This document shows, one piece after another, positions 10,317 through 21,600 of a stretch of 64,000 nucleotides of DNA; position 1 is the first letter of the stretch; every line of letters begins with the position of its first letter. The DNA is from Branchiostoma floridae (taxonomy: Eukaryota; Chordata; Leptocardii; Amphioxiformes; Branchiostomatidae). The notes beneath the pieces were generated by a model. That model was not told the DNA's origin, made no database searches, and saw only the letters and a program-made list of their open reading frames with translations. The position numbers and the translations under genes were made by a program. Location of the stretch: assembly GCF_000003815.2 (NCBI RefSeq), contig NC_049981.1, forward strand, positions 10,691,771-10,755,770. Direction: 5' to 3'.

Positions 10317-11532
10317 GGAAATCTGTTTGAGTCCCACTGGTGTTTTAAAATCCTTAACAAGGCTATAAACTGCCACAGTACTGACTATAACATCTATTAT
10401 CATAATACCAGCACGTTTACGACGATTTCTCTAGCCATACTGATTTGACAAATTGTCAACGCATCATTTTCTCCAGTTACATGTTGCTGTTATAGGTTAC
10501 CCTTGCCACTTTTTCTGTGTAACTTTTCTGCTACTCTTGTCCTGCTAAAAGCGTAATATTGTAATTGTAACACGCCGCGGAATTACACGGCGAACGGGCG
10601 CGTGGTTGGGAGGGGGTAAAAATACCGGGCGGAAGAAACACGGCACAATTAACTGCCGCTATGTACCTTTATACATCCTCTGATGTTCCTTCCTTTTCTG
10701 TTAGTAAATGCATAAAACATGCATGAGCATACAAAATGTCATGAGAAAACGGACGTACACTGTCAAGAATTTTTATTTAATTTCTGTCCGTCACAACCGC
10801 TATGACGTAACACTTCACTGCAAGCATAGATATAAAAATGGAGGGAAAATGGCTGCGTACGTTCAATTTTGCCCATTCAGTCGTAGATCCGGGCTATTAT
10901 GCAACGGTTCTTCACACTTTTACATGAGTTGTAGGTCACCAACAGAAATTCAAGATTGCTGTTGAATCATGCTCGTCTTGTGCCGTGAGCATGTGTAATT
11001 ATGATCTACAAATCTGGCAATGAATGTGACAGTGTGTTCGTCCCACGACGAGCTGCCTACCCCAAAAAAGATACTGAAAACTTTTGGCCTTGTTGTCTTC
11101 GAATACATTGTTATCGATGCTTTGTAAATGATGTATTGGACACCTAGAATCTAGATGTCTGAAGTGTGCACACCTCAGAAATAACTATTGTTGCATGTGT
11201 TACGTAAGATCTCTTTAAATTCCATTATTTTTGATCGGCTGGTATAAGTCTTACTGCCGGTATTATGCCAATGCATGTTACTACTCGTATTGACAGTCTG
11301 TAAAACTTGGTAGAGATTATACAATAAACTATATTACGCTACTTCTCTCTTGTTATTTTCTTCAACATGTATTCATATGTCTGCCCATAGGACCTATTTT
11401 TTAATAGGTTTAACATCCGGTACATCATCCGGTCCACCAAATTTTTACAGGTCTGTTTTTTCTGGACTGGTCCAATAAGAAAAAATGGTTTTGTACCAGT
11501 ATGATGTAACGTTACTGGTACCCACCCCTAGT
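10317..11532 (+). mobile_element. older TIR element split by a younger insertion
   Basis: The left piece (10317-10387: AAATCTGTTTGAG...CCACTGGTG) and the right piece (11281-11532: TCTCTTGTTATTTTCTTC...GGTACCCACCCCTA) match the two halves of the 337-bp element at 21308-21644 in the same order. The 893-bp element 10388-11280 sits between them. The TAGGGGTGGGT left tip is missing here and minisatellite sequence takes its place. Confidence 0.55.
10388..11280 (+). mobile_element. 893-bp non-autonomous DNA transposon, copy 1
   Basis: Imperfect terminal inverted repeats start TAACAT and share CATAATACC after a variable stretch (about 18 of 22 positions match). A closely similar copy lies inverted at 28352-29238, with the same TIRs and collinear similarity throughout. 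The interior has a GC-rich core (CACGCCGCGGAATTACACGG) and a TGACGTAA-type site. No ORF exceeds about 85 codons, so it cannot supply its own transposase. TA at both tips would fit a Tc1/mariner-type TA target, but the TIR itself starts with TA, so the true duplication cannot be told. It is inserted in the older element at 10317-11532. Confidence 0.8.
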
Positions 11533-12065
11533 GCATACCCCTAGTAGTGTGCGTACCCCCAGGCAGTAATGTCCGTACCACCAGTGAAATAAACCAACTT
11601 GTTAAATCGTCTATTTTTTAAACATCTGACTCGGTTTTATCTTTTTTTTCTTTTTGAGTGATGACATCTTTACCTCAAATAAATAATACAGTAACACATA
11701 GACATAGTCTTCCTTTTATAACATTGTTTCAACTGCAAATGTTAACTGCACACTTTAACTGGAGTCCCTTTCCCTGTGCTAACACAAAATCAAACCATCA
11801 CAAAAAGAAATGATTTTACACTGTAATACATAAAAATACTACTACTTGTTTCCTTGGCAAGCACAAACTCCTTACTTGATTTCCAAATGTTTCATTCTAG
11901 AAAAATCAGCTCATTTCATTGCTAAAAACACATCCCCACACTAAGTCTGCAAATGGTATGTTCCCCCAAAGGGGTTAATTTTATTCATGAATGCACCCTG
12001 ATCTCCCCCCACTAAATTTTCTAATTGGTATGTTCCCATAATCATCTCATTTCCTGTCACTGCAG

Positions 12066-12194
12066 GCCCTTCCCTGGTCACGTGACCTGATCACATGACC
12101 TCATCACATCTATCCCTGCCTCCCATCCACATCTGGCCGAGCGACGGACTCCGACAGCCAGCTGGGACGCCGTCCTCACCGAACACACGCACAG
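12066..12194 (+). other. candidate exon of the unidentified plus-strand gene
   Basis: It is bounded by CACTGCAG on the left and CACAG|GTACAG on the right and is clearly more GC-rich than its surroundings. All three frames hit a stop in the first third. From the ATG in GATCACATGACC, about 33 codons stay open to the donor (phase 1). That phase does not join directly to the exon at 18608, so either this exon is 5'UTR or an intermediate exon is missing from my reading. Confidence 0.3.
12077..12086. promoter_or_regulatory. palindromic E-box GTCACGTGAC
   Basis: A perfect 10-bp palindrome matching the USF/TFEB (CLEAR) type E-box, in a GC-richer stretch. Related TCACATGAC follows twelve bases later. 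Binding is inferred from consensus only. Confidence 0.35.
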
Positions 12195-12410
12195 GTACAG
12201 CCAACCATCTTGAATTTCCGAATATCCTTCCTAGATTAAAGATTCATGTGGAAATTTTGTGGTAATCTTTGATAATGTGCCAGTGAAGCAAATTGAAAGG
12301 GGATGCCATATTGTGTGAAATTTTTGCACTGGTAGCAGGTGCATCTGGAGTTGGTCCATCGCACTTCTATAAGTGATCTGTCAAGTGTAGCTGGCATGGT
12401 TTACTGATTA

Positions 12411-13000
12411 CATGTTTCAATTCTGTTCCAATGGGATCCAGACAGACACTATCAGTGCTGTAACATTGCTGTTTGGAGTGCCCTTATCTTGACTAGAAAT
12501 GTTGGGAAAATGCCATTTTTAGGCCATTTCGCTTTAATTTCTTGGTTCTTGTTTTCGTTTTAAAGTTTTATAACTGCATGTTTCAATTCTGTTCCAATGG
12601 GTTCAAGACATGCAGACACTATCAGTGCTGTAACATTGCTGTTTGGAGTGCCTTTATCTTGTTGAAGAATGTTGGAAAAACTCTGTTTATAGGCCACTCC
12701 AATTTAATTTGTTGGTTCTTATTATTCTTTTTAAAGTTTTAACTGATGTACATGTTTCAATTCTATCCCAATGTGTTCCTGGCAGACATTAACATTGCTG
12801 TTTGGAGTGCCCTTATCTTGCCAAAAAATGTTGAAAAAATGCAATTTTTAGGCCATTCCAATTCAATTGATTGATTTTTTGTCTAAATTTTAACAAGTTA
12901 TCTTATTACTATATTTAGTTTACAGGTTTCATATATGTTCAAAAGGGCTCCAGGCATAGCCAGGACCGCTACCAGTGTTGCTGTTTGGAGTGCCCCTTAA
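12411..13000. repeat. satellite-like tandem array, about 170-bp unit
   Basis: Units begin with CATGTTTCAATTCTGTTCCA near 12411, 12577 and 12751, with a more diverged one at about 12923. Each carries AACATTGCTGTTTGGAGTGCC, TTATCTTG and TTTTAGGCCA. The last unit is cut by the piggyBac element at TTAA 12997-13000, and its remainder (TTTTGACAGCGAATGTTGAAA) resumes after 14117. Confidence 0.8.
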
Positions 13001-14113
13001 CCCTCTCAGCACGAAAAGCCATTTTCGTGGCTTTCCCGTAGACCGCGAGAAGCCACGTACGGGGCTTCGTACGTCACATTTTGGATTTTGAACTCCCTGC
13101 CCACCATCATGACGAATCCCACAACTAGAACGCTGGTAATTGTAAGAGAACCAATCAATCAGAAAACATACAGCATTTTGACTTCATTCAAACCTTATTT
13201 GAACGTAATCCAGACGCTAGATAATCATGAGTGCTTCAGGGGCCTCATCGGCCGATAATGAAGATTTAGTGGAGGCTCCCACCAGCGGGGAAAGAGACGA
13301 ACAACAAGGTAAACAACGGGGTTTTCTTGTTGAATATTAGCTACTGTCTGTTCATGCCAGGTTTGCGGTTTCGTACTGCTAATATCTAGCTGCATTTTAC
13401 AGGTTTGCGATAGCAAAACCTGTTCTGTTTTACAGGCTTGCGATAGCAAACCTTTTTTTTTTCAATTTTTTTTTTTCAATTTTTTTTTTTTAGATATTGT
13501 CAGAGCTTGTAGTTATACTTATGTGAACATATAAATGAAAGTGGTTGGAAGTTGTACTATTTTTTAAATAATATTACTACAATTTTTCCTCAACAAAACA
13601 ACAATTTCACATGATAATACAACAATACAATTGTTCAACAACAAAACATGTGATTATTATAAACTATATTTTGGTTTTCTCCCCAGCATCCAGCAGTGAC
13701 AACATCGATGAAGATGATGAGCAGTGTGAAGATGTTTGATGCCCATCACATAATACCAGCATTGCTCTTGTATTATAATGTATTTCTGTGTAGTTTCAGG
13801 ATAAGTAAAGTATGTTTTTGCCCCTGAATGGACTTTTTATTTTGTGAGACATGTTTTTGTTTTGTTTTGCATATTGTGTTTTTGTTTATTGTTATTACTA
13901 TTACTACTATCAGATTGATGGTATGATGTTTATTTTGCTTTTATTGGAAAGGCCAGTCTGTGAGCTTTCCAGAAATATATAGTTTTCCTAGTCTACTCCT
14001 TACATAGCAGCTGTAATAATAATTAACAAAAAGTACTAATTGACACCTGTATAGACTGAAATTATATGTCGTATATGGTATACAGGAAAAAATTTTATGA
14101 CGTGCTGAGAGGG
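13001..14113 (+). mobile_element. non-autonomous piggyBac element with intact ends
   Basis: 1113 bp starting CCCTCTCAGCACG and ending with the exact reverse complement CGTGCTGAGAGGG (13-bp perfect TIRs). It is flanked on both sides by TTAA (12997-13000 and 14114-14117). CCC-starting TIRs and a TTAA target duplication are the hallmark of piggyBac. The insertion interrupts a satellite unit whose two halves can be recognised on either side. The interior has a GC-rich left arm with inverted ACGTACGGGGC/CTTCGTACGT, a T-rich middle and a small two-exon ORF, but no transposase DDD domain. The clean ends suggest a fairly recent insertion mobilised in trans. Confidence 0.88.
13227..13739 (+). CDS. possible two-exon 44-residue acidic ORF inside the piggyBac element
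   Basis: ATG at 13227 opens 27 codons to a donor (CAACAAG|GTAAAC, 13308/13309). An acceptor CTCCCCAG at 13686 leads to a second exon 13687-13739 in the correct phase, ending TGA. The predicted protein is acidic and Ser-rich (MSASGASSADNEDLVEAP... then SSSDNIDEDDEQCEDV). Many piggyBac transposases begin with an acidic, Ser-rich segment, so this may be the remnant of the N-terminus after the core was lost. It could also be the spliced leader part of a larger autonomous relative. Splicing is predicted, not shown. Confidence 0.4.
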
Positions 14114-14599
14114 TTAAAGTATTTTGACAGCGAATGTTGAAACAATTTTCCTTGACAAATAGGCACAGGGAAAAAGAATGTGAAAGAGTACAAAATCTAT
14201 TTCTCAATGAGTTCACAGCACGCTTTATATGATATCAACATTTTTTTTACCAAAGTGATGGTTTGTTTGTTTTCGTTCTTTGCCAAATGCAATGCATCAT
14301 CTAAATGTGACAACCTAGCAATTTGTTTATGGGCATGGCCCGCCTGGGTGTTGACTGCTAAGGGAGTGAGAGAAAACCTTGCTGGCCATATTTTTTTGCT
14401 GGAGGATAAAAGCACACAACTGTCAATACTAATTCAGCTGACATGCAGTGCCAGGAATATTCACCTCCAGATTAATCTGATACTGCCCGAGGTTTGAATT
14501 ATTGATGTGATTTTTCCATTCAGCTATTTTTGTCTGTTTAGCTGCACTGGTCACCTTCCACAAGCCATGAGTACCTCCAACAATGAATAACAGCACTTT

Positions 14600-14895
14600 A
14601 GAGTTTTAGGCCATGTCAATGTAATTTCTTGGTTAGATCTGTACACGTAACTTTATGATAATATTGATTTTGCAAAATAATCAGAATTTTAGGCCTAGGC
14701 CAATTAATTTCTGGGTTTTCAGATCGGTGTACATGTAACTTATATTTTCTGATTTTGCAAAATAATTAGAATTTTAGGCCATATCAATGTTGTTTCTTGG
14801 TTTTTGGATCCGTACATGCATACAGCTTTATATAAATGTAAAAAAAAATGGAATTTTAGGCCATGCCCATGCATTTTCTTGGTTTTCTGACCACA
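14600..14895. repeat. tandem array, about 84-bp unit
   Basis: Four units, each with GAATTTTAGGCCAT...CAATGTAATTTCTTGGTTTT and a GTACATGTAACTTTAT block. The TTTTAGGCCA...TTCTTGGTT module is shared with the 12411-13000 array, so the two arrays are probably parts of one satellite domain now separated by the piggyBac insertion and spacer DNA. Confidence 0.7.
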
Positions 14896-14929
14896 TAGAT
14901 TTCAAATTTAACTTTTAAGGTGATTTTTT

Positions 14930-15030
14930 AAAGATATACTTTTTAAGAAAATTGAATTTGCATACTTGTATCAGTTTTGGGGTTCCCAGAGCTGCATCTG
15001 TTTAATCAAATCAACATGGCCTTAGTTTTG
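14930..15030 (+). repeat. short dispersed repeat (family F) copy
   Basis: Shares AATTTGCATACTTGTATCAG, GGTTC-CAGAG and TTTAATCAAATCAACATGGC with the copies at 44205-44292 and 57925-58065. No ends or coding sequence are recognisable. The family looks like a short non-autonomous element. Confidence 0.5.
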
Positions 15031-15544
15031 TTTGGAAGTTGAGAAACTATTAGGTAAATTGTTTTGGCCAAAGTACTTGATGGGGTATTTGTGCTGAACA
15101 ATGTCAGGCTTTTGGCTGTATGGCAGTATGGATGGTAGTGATGGTATCACAGCAGTGTTCTGATGGTATCATACCAATGTCAAACATTACAACTGTCGAG
15201 ATTGCTTCCAGTGTAGCGACTAACCTTGATATGGCAGGGCCAACTTATGTTAGACATTATACTATGCTGCTTTTTAAAACCTTTTTAAAAGTTTTTTTTA
15301 TATTCTTGAAATACTACGAAATAATATGTTTTTGTCTTTATTACTAAGCTTTATTACTGTGGGTACTTTAGTAATACTGATTGCACATTATTTTGTATTG
15401 TTAAAATTACATGTAAAATGTATGCCATCAAGCAAATTTTGCATGTAATTGTAACTGGAGAAGTATTCTACCACACATATACCATGGATTCAGGTCTGGA
15501 ATTACCAGTCTGAACCTCTGGATCTGAACCCAGACTTGTTGCAA

Positions 15545-15640
15545 GTTTTTTTTTTTTTTTCGCCCTGTCACTCCAACTTTTTTCTGAAAAAATCTGAGAA
15601 ACAACAAATTTAATTTGTATGGCCTTAATTTTGCAAATTA
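15545..15640 (+). repeat. short dispersed repeat (family F-like) copy with poly-T
   Basis: A T-run is followed by CGCCCTGTCACTCCAACTTT, TCTGAAAAAATC and TTTAATTTGTATGGCCTTA. The same order (CGCCCTTTTGCTCCA..., AAATTGGTGTGGCCTT) is seen at 35640-35745. Confidence 0.45.
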
Positions 15641-16139
15641 AGTCCTTCTTTGCATTATTTGCATGGCACTCTACGCTCTGTCTTAAACCTACCTGCGTAA
15701 CCCAAAATACCATGATGGTAATTTGTTGTTCCTTTGTTAAAGTATTCTCCGTAGAATGTTTTTACGCAACGTCCCTGTAGTTCCAGAGCAAGGTGCTGGG
15801 GGCCCGAGGTGCTGCACCACATCATCCTTATATCACAAGTTATCTGCAAAAAATTGACCATATAGCATATCCAGGTCTGACGAAAAGGCTTCCATGCAGA
15901 AATTTGATTTATCCATGAATAGTTTCATCAGGTTGGTACGTTCCTGAATAACGGACTCTTTTTTTTTTACTCTTTTTTTTTTTACACAGAACAAATGCTT
16001 TATTTCCATTCGGAACATCACCGCATTGTAAACATCATTGCAAACAATAACTGTATATATGAAAATACCGGTAATTTGAGTTTTTGACCGCATCTGTAAG
16101 CAATGACACTCATTGCTGCAGTACAAAGTGAAACAGTCA

Positions 16140-16235
16140 GAATCGCCCTGAAGAAGGTGGCAGATTGTCTCCAAAACATTCTGGAAATAAAGCAGTGGTT
16201 GTGGTTGTCTCTTTATTAAAAAATTAGAATAGTTT
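16140..16235 (+). repeat. retroelement-like 3' tail with CTGAAGAAG motif
   Basis: CTGAAGAAGGTGGCAGATTG, then TCCAAAACATTCTGG and AAATAAAG, lies beside a CATCAGGTTGGTA block at 15930. The same two blocks recur in fragments near 31.7 and 53.6 kb, which I read as remains of Penelope-like retroelements. This fragment is short and the assignment is weak. Confidence 0.3.
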
Positions 16236-17589
16236 CTACTCTTTAGCAAACTCCTATTTCACTCATTTTCAGTATGGAATACAGTCAAATGAGTCAAGTA
16301 AAATGCAATACGATACCTGTTCTCTAGGTAAAATTGCTTTAGAAAGGCAATGCAGTTTACATGTAATACAGATAACATACAAATATCTGGTAGCATAAAG
16401 GTAGTAACTCATTCACTGCAGTTTTATGTAAACTTTTGCAGTTTTTTCAGTGACCTCTCGGTGGAAACTGATTATGCCACAGTGTTTTCTGATCTCATGA
16501 TTTTCACAAATTTCCGGGAATTTTAAGTGCTGCAGAAACAGATTACAAAGAAATTGACAAGAAACAAACCTTTACTCCCATGGGGCCCAAATGGGGAAAA
16601 TTCAGCCAATACTTTGACCAATAAATACGTATTTACAATTACCTTGAAACATGTTAGTCCTATAGCACTACCGGTAGTTATACATAATTATTGGGGGCAA
16701 TTCCCACTGGTCTTTTCTCCAAGGTCAGATAACACATAAGACAAGGTCAAACTTGTCAGCTGCACTTAAAGCAGCTGTCAGAGAGGCCATTTTGTTTGGT
16801 TTGATAAATGATGTACCAAACACTACTAGTATTGAACTAAATTTTTAAGTTGGCAAGAAAACATCATTATGATACTATCGGTAATATGATTTATTGTACG
16901 TGAATTTCAGGATGCAATAAGACAGTTTTGCTACAGTTAACATGGCTTGTTTGTGTGAAATTTTCAGACATCATTGCAGTCACCATTTCATTTGGTAATG
17001 TCAACCTTTGAAATACATGAAATACATCAAAATGAATTCTTGTAACCCAGTGCCAATGTCTATTGGGCATACATGTTGCCACCATCTCTTACTATGCTCT
17101 ATATGATGACGAAAAAGCAATAAATCAAGTGTAAAAAACTGTCAGTTGCTTCCGTTTGGCTCCCCTTTATGGTATTATATGTTATATAGTTAATGTTAAT
17201 GGTGCATCTAGTGATTGGCAGATTGCCATCATGAAATAAAAAACAACAGCAGTGTGCAACATTAAAATGCCTATTTATGGCATAAAGAACATTTTATGAT
17301 AGTACTGATAGAAGTTTATGACATATTTTACCATCTTTGGTATGTTGACTATCTTCGGAGGGTTAGAAAACTTTTTTTTGAATTGCGAGAATTCCGGGTG
17401 ATATTGTAAAATTAACCTGCTCTAATCTGATGCACTAATAACCATATAAAGCCACTAAGAACATAAGATGTCCAGTTCCTTTTGTATCAGACTTGTAGAA
17501 AACAGGAAAGCACAAAGGAGCCCCAACCAAATAAGCCAACATGATTTAGCATCGGCCTTAAGTAGTTATTGATCTAAAGCCTCCATAAT

Positions 17590-17700
17590 GGAAGCTCGCC
17601 GAGGATGAAGCGGGGATCGGAAATCGATGCGTCCAGCGAGCGTGGGCGGGGGAGAGCCCTCTTTGATCTCCGAGCACCGCTGTAATGTTCCGCCCTGAAT
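17590..17700. other. GC-rich island in AT-rich DNA
   Basis: About 110 bases (GAAGCTCGCCGAGGATGAAG to GAGCACCGCTGTAATG) stand out for GC and CpG content. Short frames through it are open for about 26-36 codons but no splice donor follows. It could be a conserved regulatory block or an unrecognised exon of the surrounding gene. Confidence 0.25.
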
Positions 17701-18364
17701 TTAATAACAGCCTTCCTATGAATATTTCAGTCGAAAAGCTCTTTGCACTTCAAATAAACTGTAGCAAGGATAGAGAATAATGTTACGGACTGTGGCTTCA
17801 ATATTTCTCGCTAAGACTCCGGACGAGACTTGGAAGAAAAATCTCGTCATAAAGCATCGATCATGGCAGGGTTTGTACGTGTTGGAAATATCTGACCAAG
17901 GCACAGTTTTAATGACATTGTGAACGGTCATGGATTCTACAGCCAAATGCTGCTTTTCATTTCCCATGTCATCCAGCCATTTCATGGCTTGGACAATTCA
18001 AGCAGCTGGCTTGCAGCCAAAAACTCAATGGTTAAAAAGACCACACCCTTGTGTCAAACCTTCACTTTGATCTTTTATTCTACAATATTAAGGCTTATAC
18101 TGGTCATGCAAGGCACCCCAAAACTGACGTGGGCATGTAAAGAAAGTTGACAAAACCCTAAGTTGCCTATAATATGACTATGAGATGCAAGTGTTCAGGA
18201 AGATTGGAAAACTGACTGAAAACTCACAGAACATGGTATACTAAGGCATGAATTCTTAGATTTCATCATCCACGTCTTCTTCTTTGATGTTAGAAGACCT
18301 CACTCTTCAATATCTTTTTTTTATGTCTTTTCTCAATTTAATCCATATAAATGCTCATTTTGCA

Positions 18365-18455
18365 GCTTCTTTGCAAGAATAAATTTGGTCACCAAATTCT
18401 TTTTTTTTTAACTGGGTGAAAATTATGAGGACATCATCCATATAATCAAATCGAC
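18365..18455 (+). repeat. short dispersed repeat (family F) copy
   Basis: A T-run is followed by AACTGGGTGAAAATTATGAG and GACATCATCCATATAATCAA, matching the GATGTCATCC...AATCAAAT core of the family. Confidence 0.45.
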
Positions 18456-18607
18456 AAGTGATGTTGCCTAACCCTTACTAAGAAATAGTAATTTTTTCTA
18501 CTTTTTTTACTTTCTATTAGTACCTAATAAGCTAAGGCATTGTCAATCTCTTCAAACATCTGCATGACATCATTTGTAAGATTTGTGATCTAATCTTTTG
18601 TTTTCAG

Positions 18608-21600
18608 CTGCCGCCCATTTATGGCTATGAATATGATGAACTTTGCTACTACAAATGTCACCAATGCAGCAGTGAAATGCCAAATGACAGCAAACCTTTC
18701 ACAATATTGCAATGCCACATTAAGGGATCTAACGTGCCATCATCGGATACAGCAAGGTAGTCTTGTAGGTAGGGTTGTTGACTTAAAATTTAAAGGTTTT
18801 GGTCTGAAATCCCTTGCAGGCCCAAATGTTGGGCCCTTTAGAAACTAAGATATTTGACAACTATTTTAATACTTGACTCAGGTAAAAATGAGTGCCCTAA
18901 GCTTTGGTTAGGAGTTTCTCTTGGATGGGGCATCAAGCCAGAAGTCCTGTGTTTGAGGATAGGCACAACTTGAGCACATTTAACTTAACAAAGATCTCAA
19001 CACTGTTAAGTTGTGCTTATCCCCTGGACAGCCCCGGAAAACGGATTTTGTGTTTCAGTGCTTACACAGACTATGTTCATACATTATGACAAATTGAGAA
19101 ATATTACCTTTAGCAAGGTCCTTTTCGAGTTTTCAATTTTTCCTGTTAGACAATTTTGATTTTATGCACTGTAGGATGTCAAATGCTCACAAGAGTACAG
19201 TTTGTTTTTAACAGTCCATCTTACAGACTTCCAGACCCAACAGAGCAATGTCCTAATGGACTATCAAACTGTGAAATATGTTAAACTTGACCCTCAAAAT
19301 ACCAGCAAAAAGTCTTTAACAAGACTCTTGTGATTGGGTTGAAAAGAAAACATGTTTGTGTCTCTTTTTTGTGTATCTTAATGTCCATATTTCTTTGCCT
19401 TGTGTCCAGAAAACATTGTTGAGAAGGAAGTCAACTGCAGGCAAGAGACAGTTTACTCTTAAGTACACCCCTTTGTCAGTCTTCAAGAATGTGGGATGGC
19501 ATGAATTTATGCCTTGAACCAACTATTAGACTATCAAATGTACTAAACTTTGACCCCTTAAATTGCATAATGTAGCAATAGAACTGCAAACATGACATTT
19601 TGAAAAGCCACAAGAGCTATAAACCCCCATAGGAATCATGTCAATGATTTATTTCAGGTAAAACATTACTTTGAAGTGTCATCTCCAATACAAACTATGC
19701 ATCATTCTATACACACTACACTATTCACAACATGTTACCATCAACTTGATCTATCCGCCCACCAGAAACCGCCACAAGATTTGTGTGCCAGAAAACTAAT
19801 TTGCCAGACATTTTCAGCATCTAAAAAATTGATTGCAAAAAAGACAGCAGGGCAGTTATTGCTTGTGTGATGCATCTCTCCTGTCTGATTTTGAACACCT
19901 TGGCAAAATCAAGTCTCCAGGTCTAACCCTAAGCTATGGAAGGTTGAAATAAATGGCACAAAAGAATCTGGAATGTCACCTATCTTTTGACCTGTATATG
20001 TCATTTTGCATTCTGGCATATAATGGGTTATGACAATATAGGACAGGACATATCTGGTGAGATAATATCGATTGTTTGGAGATATCGAATGGCTGCAAGT
20101 GAGAATCACGTGTTTTGCTAACAGGGCTCAAAATTCTGTCTTGTACACTTTTGTGCACCTGAAATTAAACTGTGCACCTGATTTTTTAATGTACATATGG
20201 TCAAGTACATGGAGGTAAAGTACTATTGTGCAAAAGTATACACCACACAGGTTATTTTTGACATTTTACTGTCAGAACAAATAATGAGTTGACTTGTTTC
20301 TTGTTTAAAAGTTAAAGTTAGCTATAGAATTTTAGATTCAAGTTCTAAAAAGAGGTTGTCATTGTTTTAGTCAGGTAAGTTTTACTGAATCAGACATTCA
20401 ATTTTGTTTTATGTTGTGCACCCAAAAATTTCTTTGTACACCAAAAAGAAATTTTGAGCCCTGACTGAACAATTTAAATTTTGCCCAGTATCCTACCATG
20501 ACTAGTACTGAAAGTTTATTTTGAACCCCTGAGAGCTCTATTAGTACGGGATTTACGTATTCGCAGCGTGGCTTTACCAAGCCTTAAGGTAGAAGACGGA
20601 AATTGCCGGGGCTGTCAGATCTATTTTCCCCTTCATTGGTTCTCATGATCATCTCGGTCTTCCCCATTCATAGCCCTTGAGGGTATGAATGGGGATATTG
20701 AGTAACACACAGTTCTCAAGATGTTTTAGCAATTTATGGTGCAATGCTGTAAAAGGGGAAATGTTTGCTGAGATGTGATTTTCTGGTAGGTGGAAGATAG
20801 AGTGTTAACAGTGTTTTTGAGTTTGCTGTTGAAACTGCCACACAAAGAGGAAATGTTCTTGGTGATTTTAAGTTTGTGGTTCCTTAAATACAAAACAACT
20901 ACAAACATTCTTTCTTTTACAATACTGTGCAATTTCATGTGACTTTAAGAATTTAAATTGTGTCTTTCACACTCTAGTTCCATTTAAGTTGCAGTCGTTT
21001 TAAGGATTCTTCTTGTCGCCCTGCATTTAGCTGTGTGCAAATGGCATGCATCAGTGGCGCTGTGAAATTGGCTGACAGTGGTTTAGATTTGTCATGTCAC
21101 CATATGTGGGACATTAAGAGCAGGGTTCAGCCCAGGGTCAGGGTTAGAGCTGGCCTGGCGTTTCCACCCACGCTATTCCACTGTGCATTCTAAAAGGCTA
21201 ATTCATCATTGTTTGTGGTGGAAGATGGCATTTTGTCACTGTTCATTGTTGAAAACTTTGTGTTTCCAAAATCTCTGTCACACACAGACATAAACATGCT
21301 CGCACACTAGGGGTGGGTACCTGCATAGACAATTCAGGTACAGGTCAGGTTCTGGTCCTGAGGACCAGATTCTGGTCCTCAAGAAATCTGTTTGGTAGAG
21401 TATCCGACCGCCACTGGTGATTCTAAAGTCCTATCTTCATGTAAACAATATTAACTGTCTCTGTTAACTTAGAACAAGTTTCACCAACTTTTCTCTTGTT
21501 ATTTTCTTGGACTGATAAGCCCCAAAATGTGAGAATGCCTGCTGATATAATCTGCAATTTTTTTAATCAGTCAAAAATCTGGTTCACTGATCTTTTTTCA

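Noticed and set aside
15833-16249. 138-codon minus-strand ORF
   Set aside because: It crosses A/T runs and retroelement tail sequence, and the residue composition (Lys, Phe, Cys runs) is not protein-like.
18621-18848. Plus-strand ORF starting MAMNMMNFATTN in an alternative frame of the 18.6-kb exon
   Set aside because: It runs through the splice donor into the intron. When spliced to the next exon this frame meets a stop, while the other frame continues through all three exons.
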